This document shows, piece by piece, positions 46,564 through 57,800 of a stretch of DNA of 62,727 bases. Position 1 is the stretch's first letter. Every line of letters begins with the position of its first letter. The DNA comes from Dinochytrium kinnereticum. Lineage: Eukaryota; Chytridiomycota; Chytridiomycetes; Chytridiales; Chytridiaceae. Where the stretch lies: NCBI GenBank assembly GCA_027604005.1, contig JADGJT010000100.1, forward strand, positions 2,334 to 65,060. Reading direction: 5' to 3'. Both the position numbers and the translations under genes were made by a program. The notes beneath the pieces were generated by a model. That model worked only from the letters and a program-made list of their open reading frames with translations, did not search any database and was not told where the DNA came from.

Positions 46564-47940
46564 CTACAGACTTCGACACCAGGCTAGCACCTGCTCATAA
46601 ACCAAGAAATTCAGAGCATGCACAGGAAACGACCGAACAAGTTGAGGCCCAATGCCCCGATAGAATCCCATTATCCCCGCCTTCCGGTACCGATGCCGGA
46701 TGAAATCAACACCTCGCTTGTATTTTGGCGTCAAGTTCAGAGCCTCTCTCTGAATGACGGACTTGACCTATTCAATGTCATCATTGTTTAGCAACAGAAA
46801 AATTACAACAAAACGAAGCATAATATAATAGTAAGGAAGCACATATCACCATATCAATAGGGAAGAGGACAAGCCAGCTAGCCGTCCCCGCAAACCCTCC
46901 CGAAGCCATATGCACCAGCTGAATTGGCACCCCAAAGCCTCCAGAGACCGATGAAAGCGCATTCTTGGTAACCTCATAGATGCAAAAGTAAAGCGCGGTG
47001 CCTGTCGCATCTCTAGCAAGATGCCATTGGTACCCCGAAAACAATCCAGGAAGTCCCTTCAGCGCAACAATGTGATTCACCCACTGCATCATACTCATTG
47101 GAGGCCGTGGAGGAGCTGTCACAGCGGTTTGAGGCGTTAATGTGGGGTTTGGTTTAACGGTTGTGCCTCGGGGTTTCTTAGTCCTCCGCTCCTCAGCATC
47201 CTGAGCCGCGCCTTCCCCCATCCCGCCAGCGGGACCAGAGAGAGTTCGACTTGGAGACTCGATAGCATCCTCAACGTGCAAGCGCATAGTGTGAGCAGAC
47301 CGTTTCGTTGAAGAGATGGTCGTTGAAGCGGCAGAGCCGGACGGAGAAGAAGATGTGGTGGTAGGAGATGCACTGGACGATTTTTGAATGAGCGCATCAA
47401 GCTGTCTTTGAACCTTCACAAACTCAACGGGAGCGTTCATCGTCGCCACTACGCTCCCTGAGATCATTCCTGCCCCCAAAGCCATGACGGCGATCCTGAA
47501 TGTTGCTCTCTCGTCTCTCAATGCACGAGCTTCAGTGTTGGCATCGAGAAACAGACCAATCCTCTGCCTCATTTCCGTGTAAACGTAGAATGTAATGGAC
47601 CGAAAGATTGAGACTGTTGTCACGACTGGCGCGACCCCAGTGAAGAAGCCGAAAAAGCCATCTGCGTGATAAACTTCCCGAACGCATGCATTGATAGATG
47701 GGTAGCGAAAAGCCTGCATCCGTGTCTTGATGAGGTCAAACTGAATGGACCAGCGAGAGGATAAATTGTGATCGATCAGTCTATAGCCATTCCATGAGTG
47801 AGAGACAACAAACTTACGGGATATCCTGCGGTCACGGCGGAGATGGCAGCGGAGGTAGCAGCAATGACGGTAGCATGATCCCGAATCATCGACCGCACGA
47901 GGGCTTTGTGGTCCCTATCGACGCCCGTCCCGTTCGCCAT
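46564..47940 (-). CDS. Mitochondrial carrier family (SLC25) protein
   Basis: Three exons (47940-47818, 47740-46850, 46767-46564) give about 405 residues, longer than the usual 300. Three carrier signatures are visible: YPFDLIKTRMQ, APVEFVKVQRQL (Ala for the usual first residue) and FPIDMVKSVIQ. Each is followed by a G-F-F/Y-x-G-type matrix helix end (FFGFFTG, GLPGLFSGYQW, IMGFYRGIGPQ). The extra length is a Ser/Thr/Pro-rich insert of about 90 residues after the second signature. Carriers move small metabolites across the inner mitochondrial membrane. The loop differs from ADP/ATP carriers, and the closest types by pattern are the amino-acid or carnitine carriers, but substrate is not assigned. 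It ends in a normal short tail. Confidence 0.88.
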
Positions 47941-48516
47941 ATCGGATGCAATGATGGGGTTCTGAACAGTTGCAGAACGTAGGCCCAGAACACTGGCACA
48001 CACTCACGATCTTCAGCCTGCCAGCAAGTACAGATTCAGTACCTCGTAGAGCAGGCGTAAAGGATTCCGATGGCGGACACCGGGGCGATGGGCAAGGTCG
48101 ATGGCGGGCGTTTCGGGGGATGCGGACGTTGGGAGATGCGATGTGATGTGATGCGAAATGTCACGGAAAATCAGTTTGAGCCTGAGGAAAAACGCAGATT
48201 GATCATCTCCTCATGCCAACTTGCGAGCACACGCTAACCTCAGCACCAAAATGAAAAGAACGCGTTAAAAAAGAAGTCTCGTAGGGGATGTGCATGAAAT
48301 AGACAGAAACAGGGTGAATTCGACGCGGAAAGCAATTGTGAAGAATGGGGTTTTATTCTCTGTTTTGGTACTTTGGGGGGCCTTTTTTTCTGTTCTAAAG
48401 AGGTCACGAAAGCAAAGGATATGATGGAAAGCAGCGAGAAACAGGAAAAGAAAATAAGTGAGGGAGAGACCTGCTGAGAGATGCGATGGATAGAGTTATG
48501 CATGCAGAGGAGCGGT
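47941..48516. other. Intergenic between carrier and actin genes
   Basis: Both flanking genes read leftwards, so this is the carrier promoter and the actin 3' UTR. A TTTATT (minus-strand AATAAA) near 48352 suits actin polyadenylation. No gene is supported. Confidence 0.5.
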
Positions 48517-50020
<1,504 letters not shown>

Positions 50021-50026
50021 TGTCAT

Positions 50027-50863
50027 TGCTTTTTTTTTTTTGAGATAGAATGGCGATGGGAGGTCGCGGTTGTTGGTTGTCAAGAGTTGCAGATGCTGTG
50101 GAGCTACAGTTTGAAGATGGAAGCAGCGGACCCAACTTCTCCTTAAATAGGCCTCACCACCAAAGTGTCCGCAAGGATGGAGATACCGTCTTTGCAGCAG
50201 GCGAACGCGTAAACGACGGGTGGATACCCTTTGGGCCGAACAAGAAACACGAATTGCCCTTTCCACCCCTCATTGCAACCTTTGCCAAAACGCGCTTGAA
50301 ATTTTTTCTCTCTTTTGGTGGGGTGGAGATTCAAAGGGTCTTAAGAAATATATCAGTTACTAAGGAAAATCCATTCGCCCGCTGGAAGAGACGGACGGTA
50401 CTTTATGCCAATGTATCCATTCCACCATTATTGTTATGGAATATCTCCTATCATATTTCTCGGTGTATATCCACCCTGACGGTTATTCGAGCCGAGATAT
50501 CATGTTCGCGACTAAACATCATAGTACAGCATCTAATGCCAAAGAGATAGATGTCTGCGATATTCTTCGGACACTTCTATCAAATGGGTGGAGATATTAC
50601 TCTTTATTCCTTGCCTGAACACAACATCAATCGCAAAAGCGAAAAGGATAGGAGGAAAGAAGCAAAAAAAAAAAGTATCCATGACCACATCGTCTATGAG
50701 CCAATAATAACGGCAAAAGACTGCATCAGGAATGGATGGAAAGCAGCGGCAAAGAAGCAAATGAAGCCAACCTCCTCTCATAATTAAAATGGAGCCAAAA
50801 AAAACCTTAAGCGCACCTTAGCAAAACCAAAATCAAGTATCAACATACAAACCGTAACGGATA
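50027..50863. other. Intergenic; actin promoter and SDR 3' UTR
   Basis: About 840 bp lie between two minus-strand genes. A plus-strand ORF of 166 codons at 50050-50550 lacks any family motif and overlaps the actin promoter, so it is not called. An A-rich tract lies near 50660-50680. Confidence 0.5.
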
Positions 50864-51723
50864 TCACACTGCGAACCCAAAGCCACCGGAAGCGATGAAA
50901 TTCTGTCCAGTCACCCATGCGCTCTTTGGCGATAGCAAGAACTCAACCACCTGCGCGATATCGTCTGGCTTCCCAACACGACCAAGAGGACTCATCTTTT
51001 CCCCCATCTCGTACTGGGTCTCGGGCAACATATCGGTATCAGTAAACCCTCTGAGAAAAAAAAATATATGTAAGAACCGCAAGACTGCAATCATACAAAA
51101 CCCATGGCAGGTGAAGAGCTTGGAAAGAGGAAAGAGCGGATGAAGTAAGAAAGAAAGACAGCAACGATACTTAACGGCGACACCGTGTTCACACGAATCC
51201 TTTTTGGAGCAAGTTCGACAGCCAAAGCCCTCGTAAAAGCCTCAATAGCTCCCTTCCCAGCTGTATAAACTGTCTGATCCGCAAAAGGACGATGAGTAAC
51301 GGCCGACGACACGTTCACTACACTTCCTCCCTCAACTAAATGCGGAATAACTCCGGCCGTCAACAAAATCGTTGACTTGACATCATTCTCAAACACCTTA
51401 TCAACATCCTCCTCCGTCGTGTTTTCAAACGGAGCAGCATGGCGGACTCCAGCATTGTTCACTAAAGCCGTGATGTGATCGTATTCTTCAATGGTGCGTT
51501 GAACGAGTTTGTGAACTCCTTCACAAGATGCGAGGTTTGTTTCGACCATGATGCATTCGGAGCCTTTGGATTTGATTTCGTCGCAGCAGTGTTTTGCGGA
51601 TTGCTCGGCGGTATGGTAGGTTACGACGATGGCTGTGTCCGGGGATGCGAGGCGGGTGGCGATGGCATGTCCGATGCCGCGGGAGCTTCCAGTGACGATG
51701 TAAACGTTCTTGTTGCCCGTCAT
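50864..51723 (-). CDS. Short-chain dehydrogenase/reductase, FabG-like
   Basis: Two exons (51723-51176, 51050-50864) encode 244 residues, a complete classical SDR. It shows the NAD(P)-binding [12 protein letters not shown] motif, NNAG, the catalytic Ser in NVSSAV, Tyr-x-x-x-Lys as YTAGK, and the PGFTDTDM loop after the exon junction. It ends with [12 protein letters not shown], the usual G-Q-x-x-x-x-x-G-G. Closest by pattern are 3-oxoacyl-ACP-reductase-like and general carbonyl reductases; the substrate is open. No targeting signal or membrane segment is seen. It diverges from the small membrane protein gene across 181 bp. It is not a copy of the left-edge dehydrogenase, whose tail is different. 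Confidence 0.9.
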
Positions 51724-51904
51724 AATGTTTCTTTTTCTTCGGCGTTGTCCAAAGTGAGGTCGGCCTTCCCCTTTTTATAAAACTCTCCAGCGGTTCCATT
51801 GTCGTCATTGGCCGTCTCCACCCGTAACGGTGATGGGCGTCTCCCAGTTCAACCATCCCATCCCATCCCGATCGAATTGTTTTCCTCAGCAAAAAAAAGA
51901 AGAC
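51724..51904. promoter_or_regulatory. Short divergent promoter, SDR (-) / small membrane protein (+)
   Basis: The 181 bp between two start codons must serve both genes. No named element is recognised. Confidence 0.5.
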
Positions 51905-52186
51905 ATGCGTCTTGTGCGGCCCCGAGAGCCTTTTCGCTTCCCCTTCCAGTCCAAGATCAACACCTGGCAAGCGTTTGCGGTTGCTGGAATCGGAGGGTTC
52001 ATGGCTGGGATGTGAGCGATGCTCTCCTCGTTTGTTTGTTTTTGCATTTGGTGATTTAACCACCTCATTGTGCTTTTTTGTCGGCGTCGGTGCAGTGTGT
52101 TTTGGGTGCCGCTGCTTGAGGCGAGATATGGGCCTCTCGACGAATCAAAGCCTGCTGCTCCTTGGGCCAAGACAAAGGACAAGTGA
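51905..52186 (+). CDS. Small single-pass membrane protein, 65 residues
   Basis: Two exons (51905-52011 and 52096-52186) encode 65 residues. A basic, amphipathic N-terminus (MRLVRPREPFRFPFQSK) is followed by one hydrophobic helix (AFAVAGIGGFMAGIVFWVPL, with a small-residue GIGG face) and a charged C-terminus ending in KTKDK. Length, basic N-terminus and topology resemble small subunits or assembly factors of mitochondrial inner-membrane complexes. I do not recognise a family, so that is only a suggestion. The intron sits in the membrane helix. It is too short for most ORF filters, but the splice sites (GTGAGC, TGCAG) and the reading frame on both sides support it. Confidence 0.7.
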
Positions 52187-52419
52187 ATCTGGTTGGAGTT
52201 TCAAAGGAAGGCTCGCAAAGTGCGAGGAGGAGATTGCGGTGAAGAAATGGAGGCACCTCGAAAATGAGATTCTTTTGTTTACGGAAAGAGACAAGAATCG
52301 CGGTGAACGATGTAATAAAATACGTGTAAAGAAACAAAAATGCCCGTGCTTTGATTAAACTAAATGCCCACTGACAAAAACGATACTCCAACTGAACCAC
52401 CACATTCAAAAACTTCCCC

Positions 52420-54007
52420 CTAAACCCCCCCAATATTCTTCTGCAACGAGGCCAAAGCAATACTAGCCAACGGCTTCGCATCATCGTCATCACCCTCGTC
52501 ATTCCCAGACTCTTCCTTCCTCCCAGCTTCTCTCTTCTTTCTCCTCCCACTCCTAGCCCCACCAGAGGCAGAAACAGACGGCGTAGACCCAAGAGATGAC
52601 GGGTCCCGTCTTGACCTTTGTCTACCTAATGATGGTGACAACACAGGTTCATCGGGAGTTTGGTAGGAGGCGGTTCGGCTTGTCACAGGCGGATCAAGGG
52701 TGTCGGCTACTTTTGGTCTTGGGAGGGAGGTGGAGGATGCTGGGGTTGCAGAGGGCCTTCGACCAGAGATATGAGATGTTGACGACGGTGCATGAGGATG
52801 GTTGTGCTTCGATGGCCTTCTCCCCAACCTCTCTTCAGATTTGAAAGGCCCCATTGTGGGGCCAGAAGATGTTGGGCCAGAGCGATGAGGGTGGTGGTAG
52901 TTAGGATATTCCTCGTCGTTTTCGTCAGAATCTGAAGAAGGGCCTGGGGTCCTTCCAGACCTTCTTGATCTTCGATCGAGCGACTTGACCGCGTTGTTCT
53001 CTACCCAGTCTGCTACATAGGAATTCTCAACGCCGGACCTTTTTGACCTTCGATCAAGTGACTTGATCCCATCGTCAACCGAGTCCCCCAAAAACGTTCC
53101 TGGCGCAAAAGAAGGTTCACACCCTGATTTTTTTGACCGTCTATCCAGCGATCGGACACCTTCATCATCGGCGGAATCTCCCAAAAATGTCCCTGGAGTG
53201 AAGGGGGTCTCAGCCGCAGAATTCTTCCGTCGATCCAGCGACTTTGTTCCATTATCAAGGACGGAATCACCTAGAAGAGTCCCTGGAGAGAAGGGAGTCT
53301 CAGCAACGGATCTCTTCGATCGAAGAGACCTGGGAAGACTGCCCTTGCCCGTATGGCCATGGGAGGCAGGTTGAGCGGCAGATTGCTTAGACCTATCCCT
53401 TGACAATGAGGACAGATCCCCAAGAAGCGTTCCCGGAGCGCCAACAACAGGTAAATGATTGCTTGCATCGTGCGAATCAGGAGGAAATACATGGTCTCTG
53501 GGCACCGACGACACCGATGTCCGCCTATCGTCAACTGTCACTCCTAAAAACGTCCCAGGTGTGAAAGGGGTTTCCTCCTCACGCTCCTTCCTCGCCCTCA
53601 TAGCCTGCATTATCTCAGGATCATAGCTGGGCTTCCTTCCTCTCCTCCAAAATGATCTCTTCCCCGATAGCTCTGGTTCCTCTTCTCTTGAGAAGCAAGG
53701 CCCACGACGGTAGATGGCGAAACCGATACCCACAAGAAAGATAAAGATGATGACGGCCATCAGGATGACGAACCATACTGGTTGCACGCCTATGGTACCC
53801 AGATTCACAAAGCCGGGTGCGGTGCCCGATGCTGAAGGGCTTGAATCTTGGTGGCGAGATGGATGAATGGGAGATGCATAAAAAAGGCGTTAGAAGGTCT
53901 GCAGACTGACAGAGGCATGCGGGGAGGACGGGCATGCACAGGGGTGGGTGCAGCGATTGAAGCAGAGCAGGAAGGGGTTGGGCTCAACTGGTGTCCGTCG
54001 TTGCCAT
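52420..54007 (-). CDS. Single-pass membrane protein with cytoplasmic ~30-residue tandem repeats
   Basis: The main exon (53846-52420) encodes a short S/T-rich N-terminal part, one transmembrane helix (FVILMAVIIFIFLVGIGFAI) with a positive stop (YRRG), and a long tail of Ser/Asp/Arg-rich repeats built on TPFTPGTFLGDS and KSLDRRSKKSG. A first exon at 54007-53989 (MATTDT) spliced to 53846 gives 481 residues in frame, but its donor (GTTGAG) is weak, so the N-terminus is tentative. The tail after the repeats is Ser/Pro-rich and ends with a charged block. The topology (outside N-terminus, inside repeats) recalls fungal surface sensors, though no WSC or other extracellular domain was found. Repeats carry many basic-Ser motifs suitable for kinases. 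Confidence 0.7.
52935..53590 (-). repeat. Protein-coding tandem repeats (about six units of ~30 codons)
   Basis: Units begin with a core such as ETPFTPGTFLGDS and end with KSLDRRSKKSG. The best-conserved three are at about 53060-53330. The first (TFLGVTVDD) and second (APGTLLGDL) are degenerate, and the last keeps only the KSLDRRSRRSG half. Unequal crossing-over is the likely source. Confidence 0.8.
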
Positions 54008-54891
54008 GACGCCGGGGGGAGGATTCAGACAAAAGTCAAGGAGGCAGTCCCTTCTGTGCTATTTTTGCTGCAAGAATGTCTTTTTGAAACCAGTGCGACC
54101 CGCCGTTGCTGGCCAGCCATCCAACGGACGACGCTGATGCGGGAGGACGGCGGTGACGGGCGACGCGGAGGAGACCTCGAAGAGATGGAACGGAAGCTGA
54201 AGAGGAGCAGTCTGCGTCTCTGGGTTGCGGGGTGGAAGGACCAGCGGTGCAGTAGCATTGCAAGAGCAGGTTTGCGGGTCACAAGCGTTTGTTGATGCTG
54301 AGCGGTGGCGTTGTGGCCACCGCTTGCACTGAAATCTTGGAGGCAATGAGACGGGTTTATTCTTTCAGCTTCCCTTGGAGCGAGGCCAGGCTATGCTGAT
54401 GAATATTCGTTGACATCTCCGACTGCCACTTACACCTTTTCAGTACATTCGGACGCCCTTATTTGAGTGGTTGTTCAATTGTGTGTGTTTCTGTGTCCAG
54501 CCCTAGACCTATTTTCTCTGAGGCATCATGCGCCAATTTGCCAAACGAATCAATAATAAGGCGAGGAAAACGAAACGGTTCTATCGATTATGTATTTCTT
54601 TTTTTCTCTCTCTAATAACACATTATTTTCAATCAGAGCACGTTGAGAAAGAACGTGTCGAAAGCGTAAAGTCTTTCCTCGCAAAAAGAAAAGAAAAAAA
54701 CCGAGAGGGGTGAGTGTGAAGGTCCGGAATCATTAAAAAAAACAGAAACGAACGGAAGTAAGAGCAGAAAGAAGCCGCAAAACTGTGAAAGAGATACGCA
54801 AGAAAAGAGAAGGGATTATGAAGGAATTATCACGAGTGCGAAAAAGTGAAAGAAAAGACAAAGGGAAAGGAGCTCCTCTATATCATTTTCC
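54008..54891. other. Intergenic; possible upstream exons of the repeat membrane protein
   Basis: This 0.9-kb stretch lies between two minus-strand genes. A minus-strand ORF at 54346-54059 contains a Cys-rich NACDPQTCSCNATAP sequence, but I found no splice path from it to the downstream gene. The left part is GC-rich and the right part A-rich. Confidence 0.4.
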
Positions 54892-57800
54892 TCATGCCAC
54901 AGTAAGCCCAAACAAGCTCATCCTTGTCCTTCCACCACACACTATCGACGTGTCGACATTGCACCGAATGTTGCAATCGGACTCGGGGGCAGCAATCCTC
55001 TTGCTCACGTCTCTTCCACACCAACATTCACCACCAAACTCGACCCCCGCGAACGTCCATCCCCGGTTCGCGGCTAGGCAGGCTTGTTGACAGGTTGTAG
55101 GGGTAAGACGGGTTCCTACGAGTCCTCCAGGGAACAATCGAGGAACAGAGGAGCCATTGAATGTACCTCCGTTCACAGTGCAACCGATGTAGGACCATGG
55201 GCTGGTGGTGGGAGGCGCGGTAGTAATAGCAGGAGGCGGTACCGGGGACTGCACGGGATCCTCTGAGATAGGGGTTGGAGCTGTGGTCGCAAGAATGGTG
55301 CTGGTGGTTGAGGTGGTGGTAGGCACGATGTATTGGTACAAGGAGAGACGGTTGCCGCCACCGCAGATCTGAGAGCGATCGGCCGTGCAGGGCATAGAGC
55401 AGCCGGCTTCTGGGGCGGCCACGCGTGCGTTTGCAGACGATCCGCACCAGCATTCACCGCTATTTGGGGGAAATCAAAGAGTTAACGTGAGGTGACGTGG
55501 TTTCACTTTGTCAATGAAGTGAAACACGAAGGTATAAGAAAAGGAGACAGGACTCACCCAAACTCCATTCCAGCAATCTGGAATCCTCTGGCTAAGCAAC
55601 CTGCCTGGCAGGTCGTCACAGTGTATCCGACCCCTGGAAGCTGACCTGCTGGGAACAGACGAGAAACGGGTTCACCATTAAACGATCCCCCGTTCACTGT
55701 GCAACCGACATACTCCCAACGAGGGGTGGCAGAGGCGGTGGCGGTGGCGGATGCATCGACACTAGTGGTGATTGTTATGGTGGTGGTGGGTACTTCCACC
55801 CCAGTATCCACCTCCGTGGTTGACGTCGCTGAGGTAGTAGGGACAGACGTTGTTGCGGTGGAGGAATAGGTGCTCGAAGAAGAAGACGACACCGCAACAT
55901 TGAAAGCAAATAAGCTCATGCGGCTGCCACCACCGCAGATTAGGGACCTGTCCGCGTTGCAAGCCATGTTGCAATCACGTTCCGGTGCAACAATGCGGTT
56001 CGTGATGGATCTTCCGCACCAGCATTCGCCACTATCGACACAGAACCGACAAGGGAAGAGCATTAATAAAGCCAATTATCGTAGAGAAAGAAGAAGCAAT
56101 TTGAAGGCTGGTAGCAAGTCAAGAAAAAGTAAAAAGGAGGAAAGAACCTACCCAAACTCCACTCCAGCAAACAAAAACCCTCTTCTATCCGCTAGGCAAG
56201 CCGACTGACATGTCCCAGGTGTGTACCCCACGCCTATCAACCCATCTGGGAAGAGCCTCGACACCTCTGCCCCATTAAAGGATCCACCGTTCACCGTGCA
56301 CCCCACGTAAGTCCACGAAGAAGAAGACGGAGTCGCGGTGGCCGTGGTTTGGGTCGTGGTGGGTACTTCAACGGTGGTGGTTAGAATGGTCGAAGGGACG
56401 GAAATCATTGTAGAGGTCGAGGACGTGATGGTGGTGGTGGAAGGGGAGGCTGCGAAGGCGAACAGGCTCAGGCGGTTGCCACCGCCGCATATTTGAGAAG
56501 TGTCGGCCGTGCATGGGGTGGAACAGTCGGTCTCCGGGGCGGGGATGCGAGATGATATAGATTGACCGCACCAGCATTCACCGCTAAGGAAGAATGAGAG
56601 GAGGATCGGTAAGTATGATTAAAAGTGTAAAAGAGAAACAGGGAAGGACGCAGGGGAAAAAAGAAGGGAAAAAAAAATGCAACAAAGGACGAGCGGTTTC
56701 CGAATCATCAAGGAAAAGAGGATGGGTGAAAGGGTGTGGGGCTGAAAGTGGAGGTACGGGTTTCCAAGCACATGCCCTCAAACGGGTAGGAGAATAGAAT
56801 GAAACATACCCATACTCCAGACCAGCGAAGGTAAAGCCACGGTTATCAGCCAAACATGCCGCTTGACATGTCGCAGGGGTGTATCCCGTGCCCAACAAAC
56901 CAGCCGGGAAAAGTCTTGGAACCTCTCCACCGTTGAAAGTTCCACCGTTCACAGTGCACCCGACATAGCTCCATGGTGAAGACGGGGGTGACGTTGGAGA
57001 CGAGGTGGGGGAGGATGACGTGCTAGTCGTGAGGGCGGTCGACGTCGCTATCGCAGTAGTGGTTGTAGTTGTGGTGGTAGAAGTGGAAGAGATCGTCGTT
57101 GTCGTGGTAGGAGACCCAGTGACCGGGATGATAGCCGGGTTTACGTAAACATTTAAAGCCCCAGGTCCGCCACACAACGCCGTGCTGTTACCCCTGCAAG
57201 CCAACGTGCATTTCCTGCTCCCACCTCCAGAGACGGGAAGCCTCGTCCCACACCAACACTCACCAGCAAACTCAAGACCCGCCACAGGATACCTTCCCTG
57301 AGGAGCCGTCCAACAGTTTTGAATGCAGAGTTGAGGGGTCATGACGCTTGACTGACCATTCGTCAAGGCGTTCGTCAGGATCCTGGGGCCCGTGTACTCA
57401 AAGCAGTCCACGTGAACCCACGTCTCGAAGGGGGGTGGGAGAGATGGGAACCCGGCTGTACCGGAAAAGAAGAAGGAGCGAACTCCGCCTTCAGCATCGT
57501 CAGAGTTCAGTGGGAGTTCGCCGCGGACTTGGAAAGATTGACCTCCCAGCACCGTCGGTGGCCTTGAAGGGTGAATGAAGGTGATAGGGACCGTGACGCT
57601 GTCGCCAGGATTCAGCTGCAGCCCTTCACCGATATCGTTAATGTTCCCCTGTATAGGACCCACTTGAGGGAGCTTGACCTTGGTCAAAGTAAGCCTAGAG
57701 GCTCCCACGTTCAAAACGCGGACCCTCATGACTTTGGTCTGGCCCGGGAAGATGGTTCCAAACTCGACCGTTGTGTTTGGGCTCCATGAGCCATCGGGAA

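Noticed and set aside
50050..50550. Plus-strand ORF of 166 codons upstream of actin
   Set aside because: No domain, no homologous motif and overlap with the actin promoter; likely chance.
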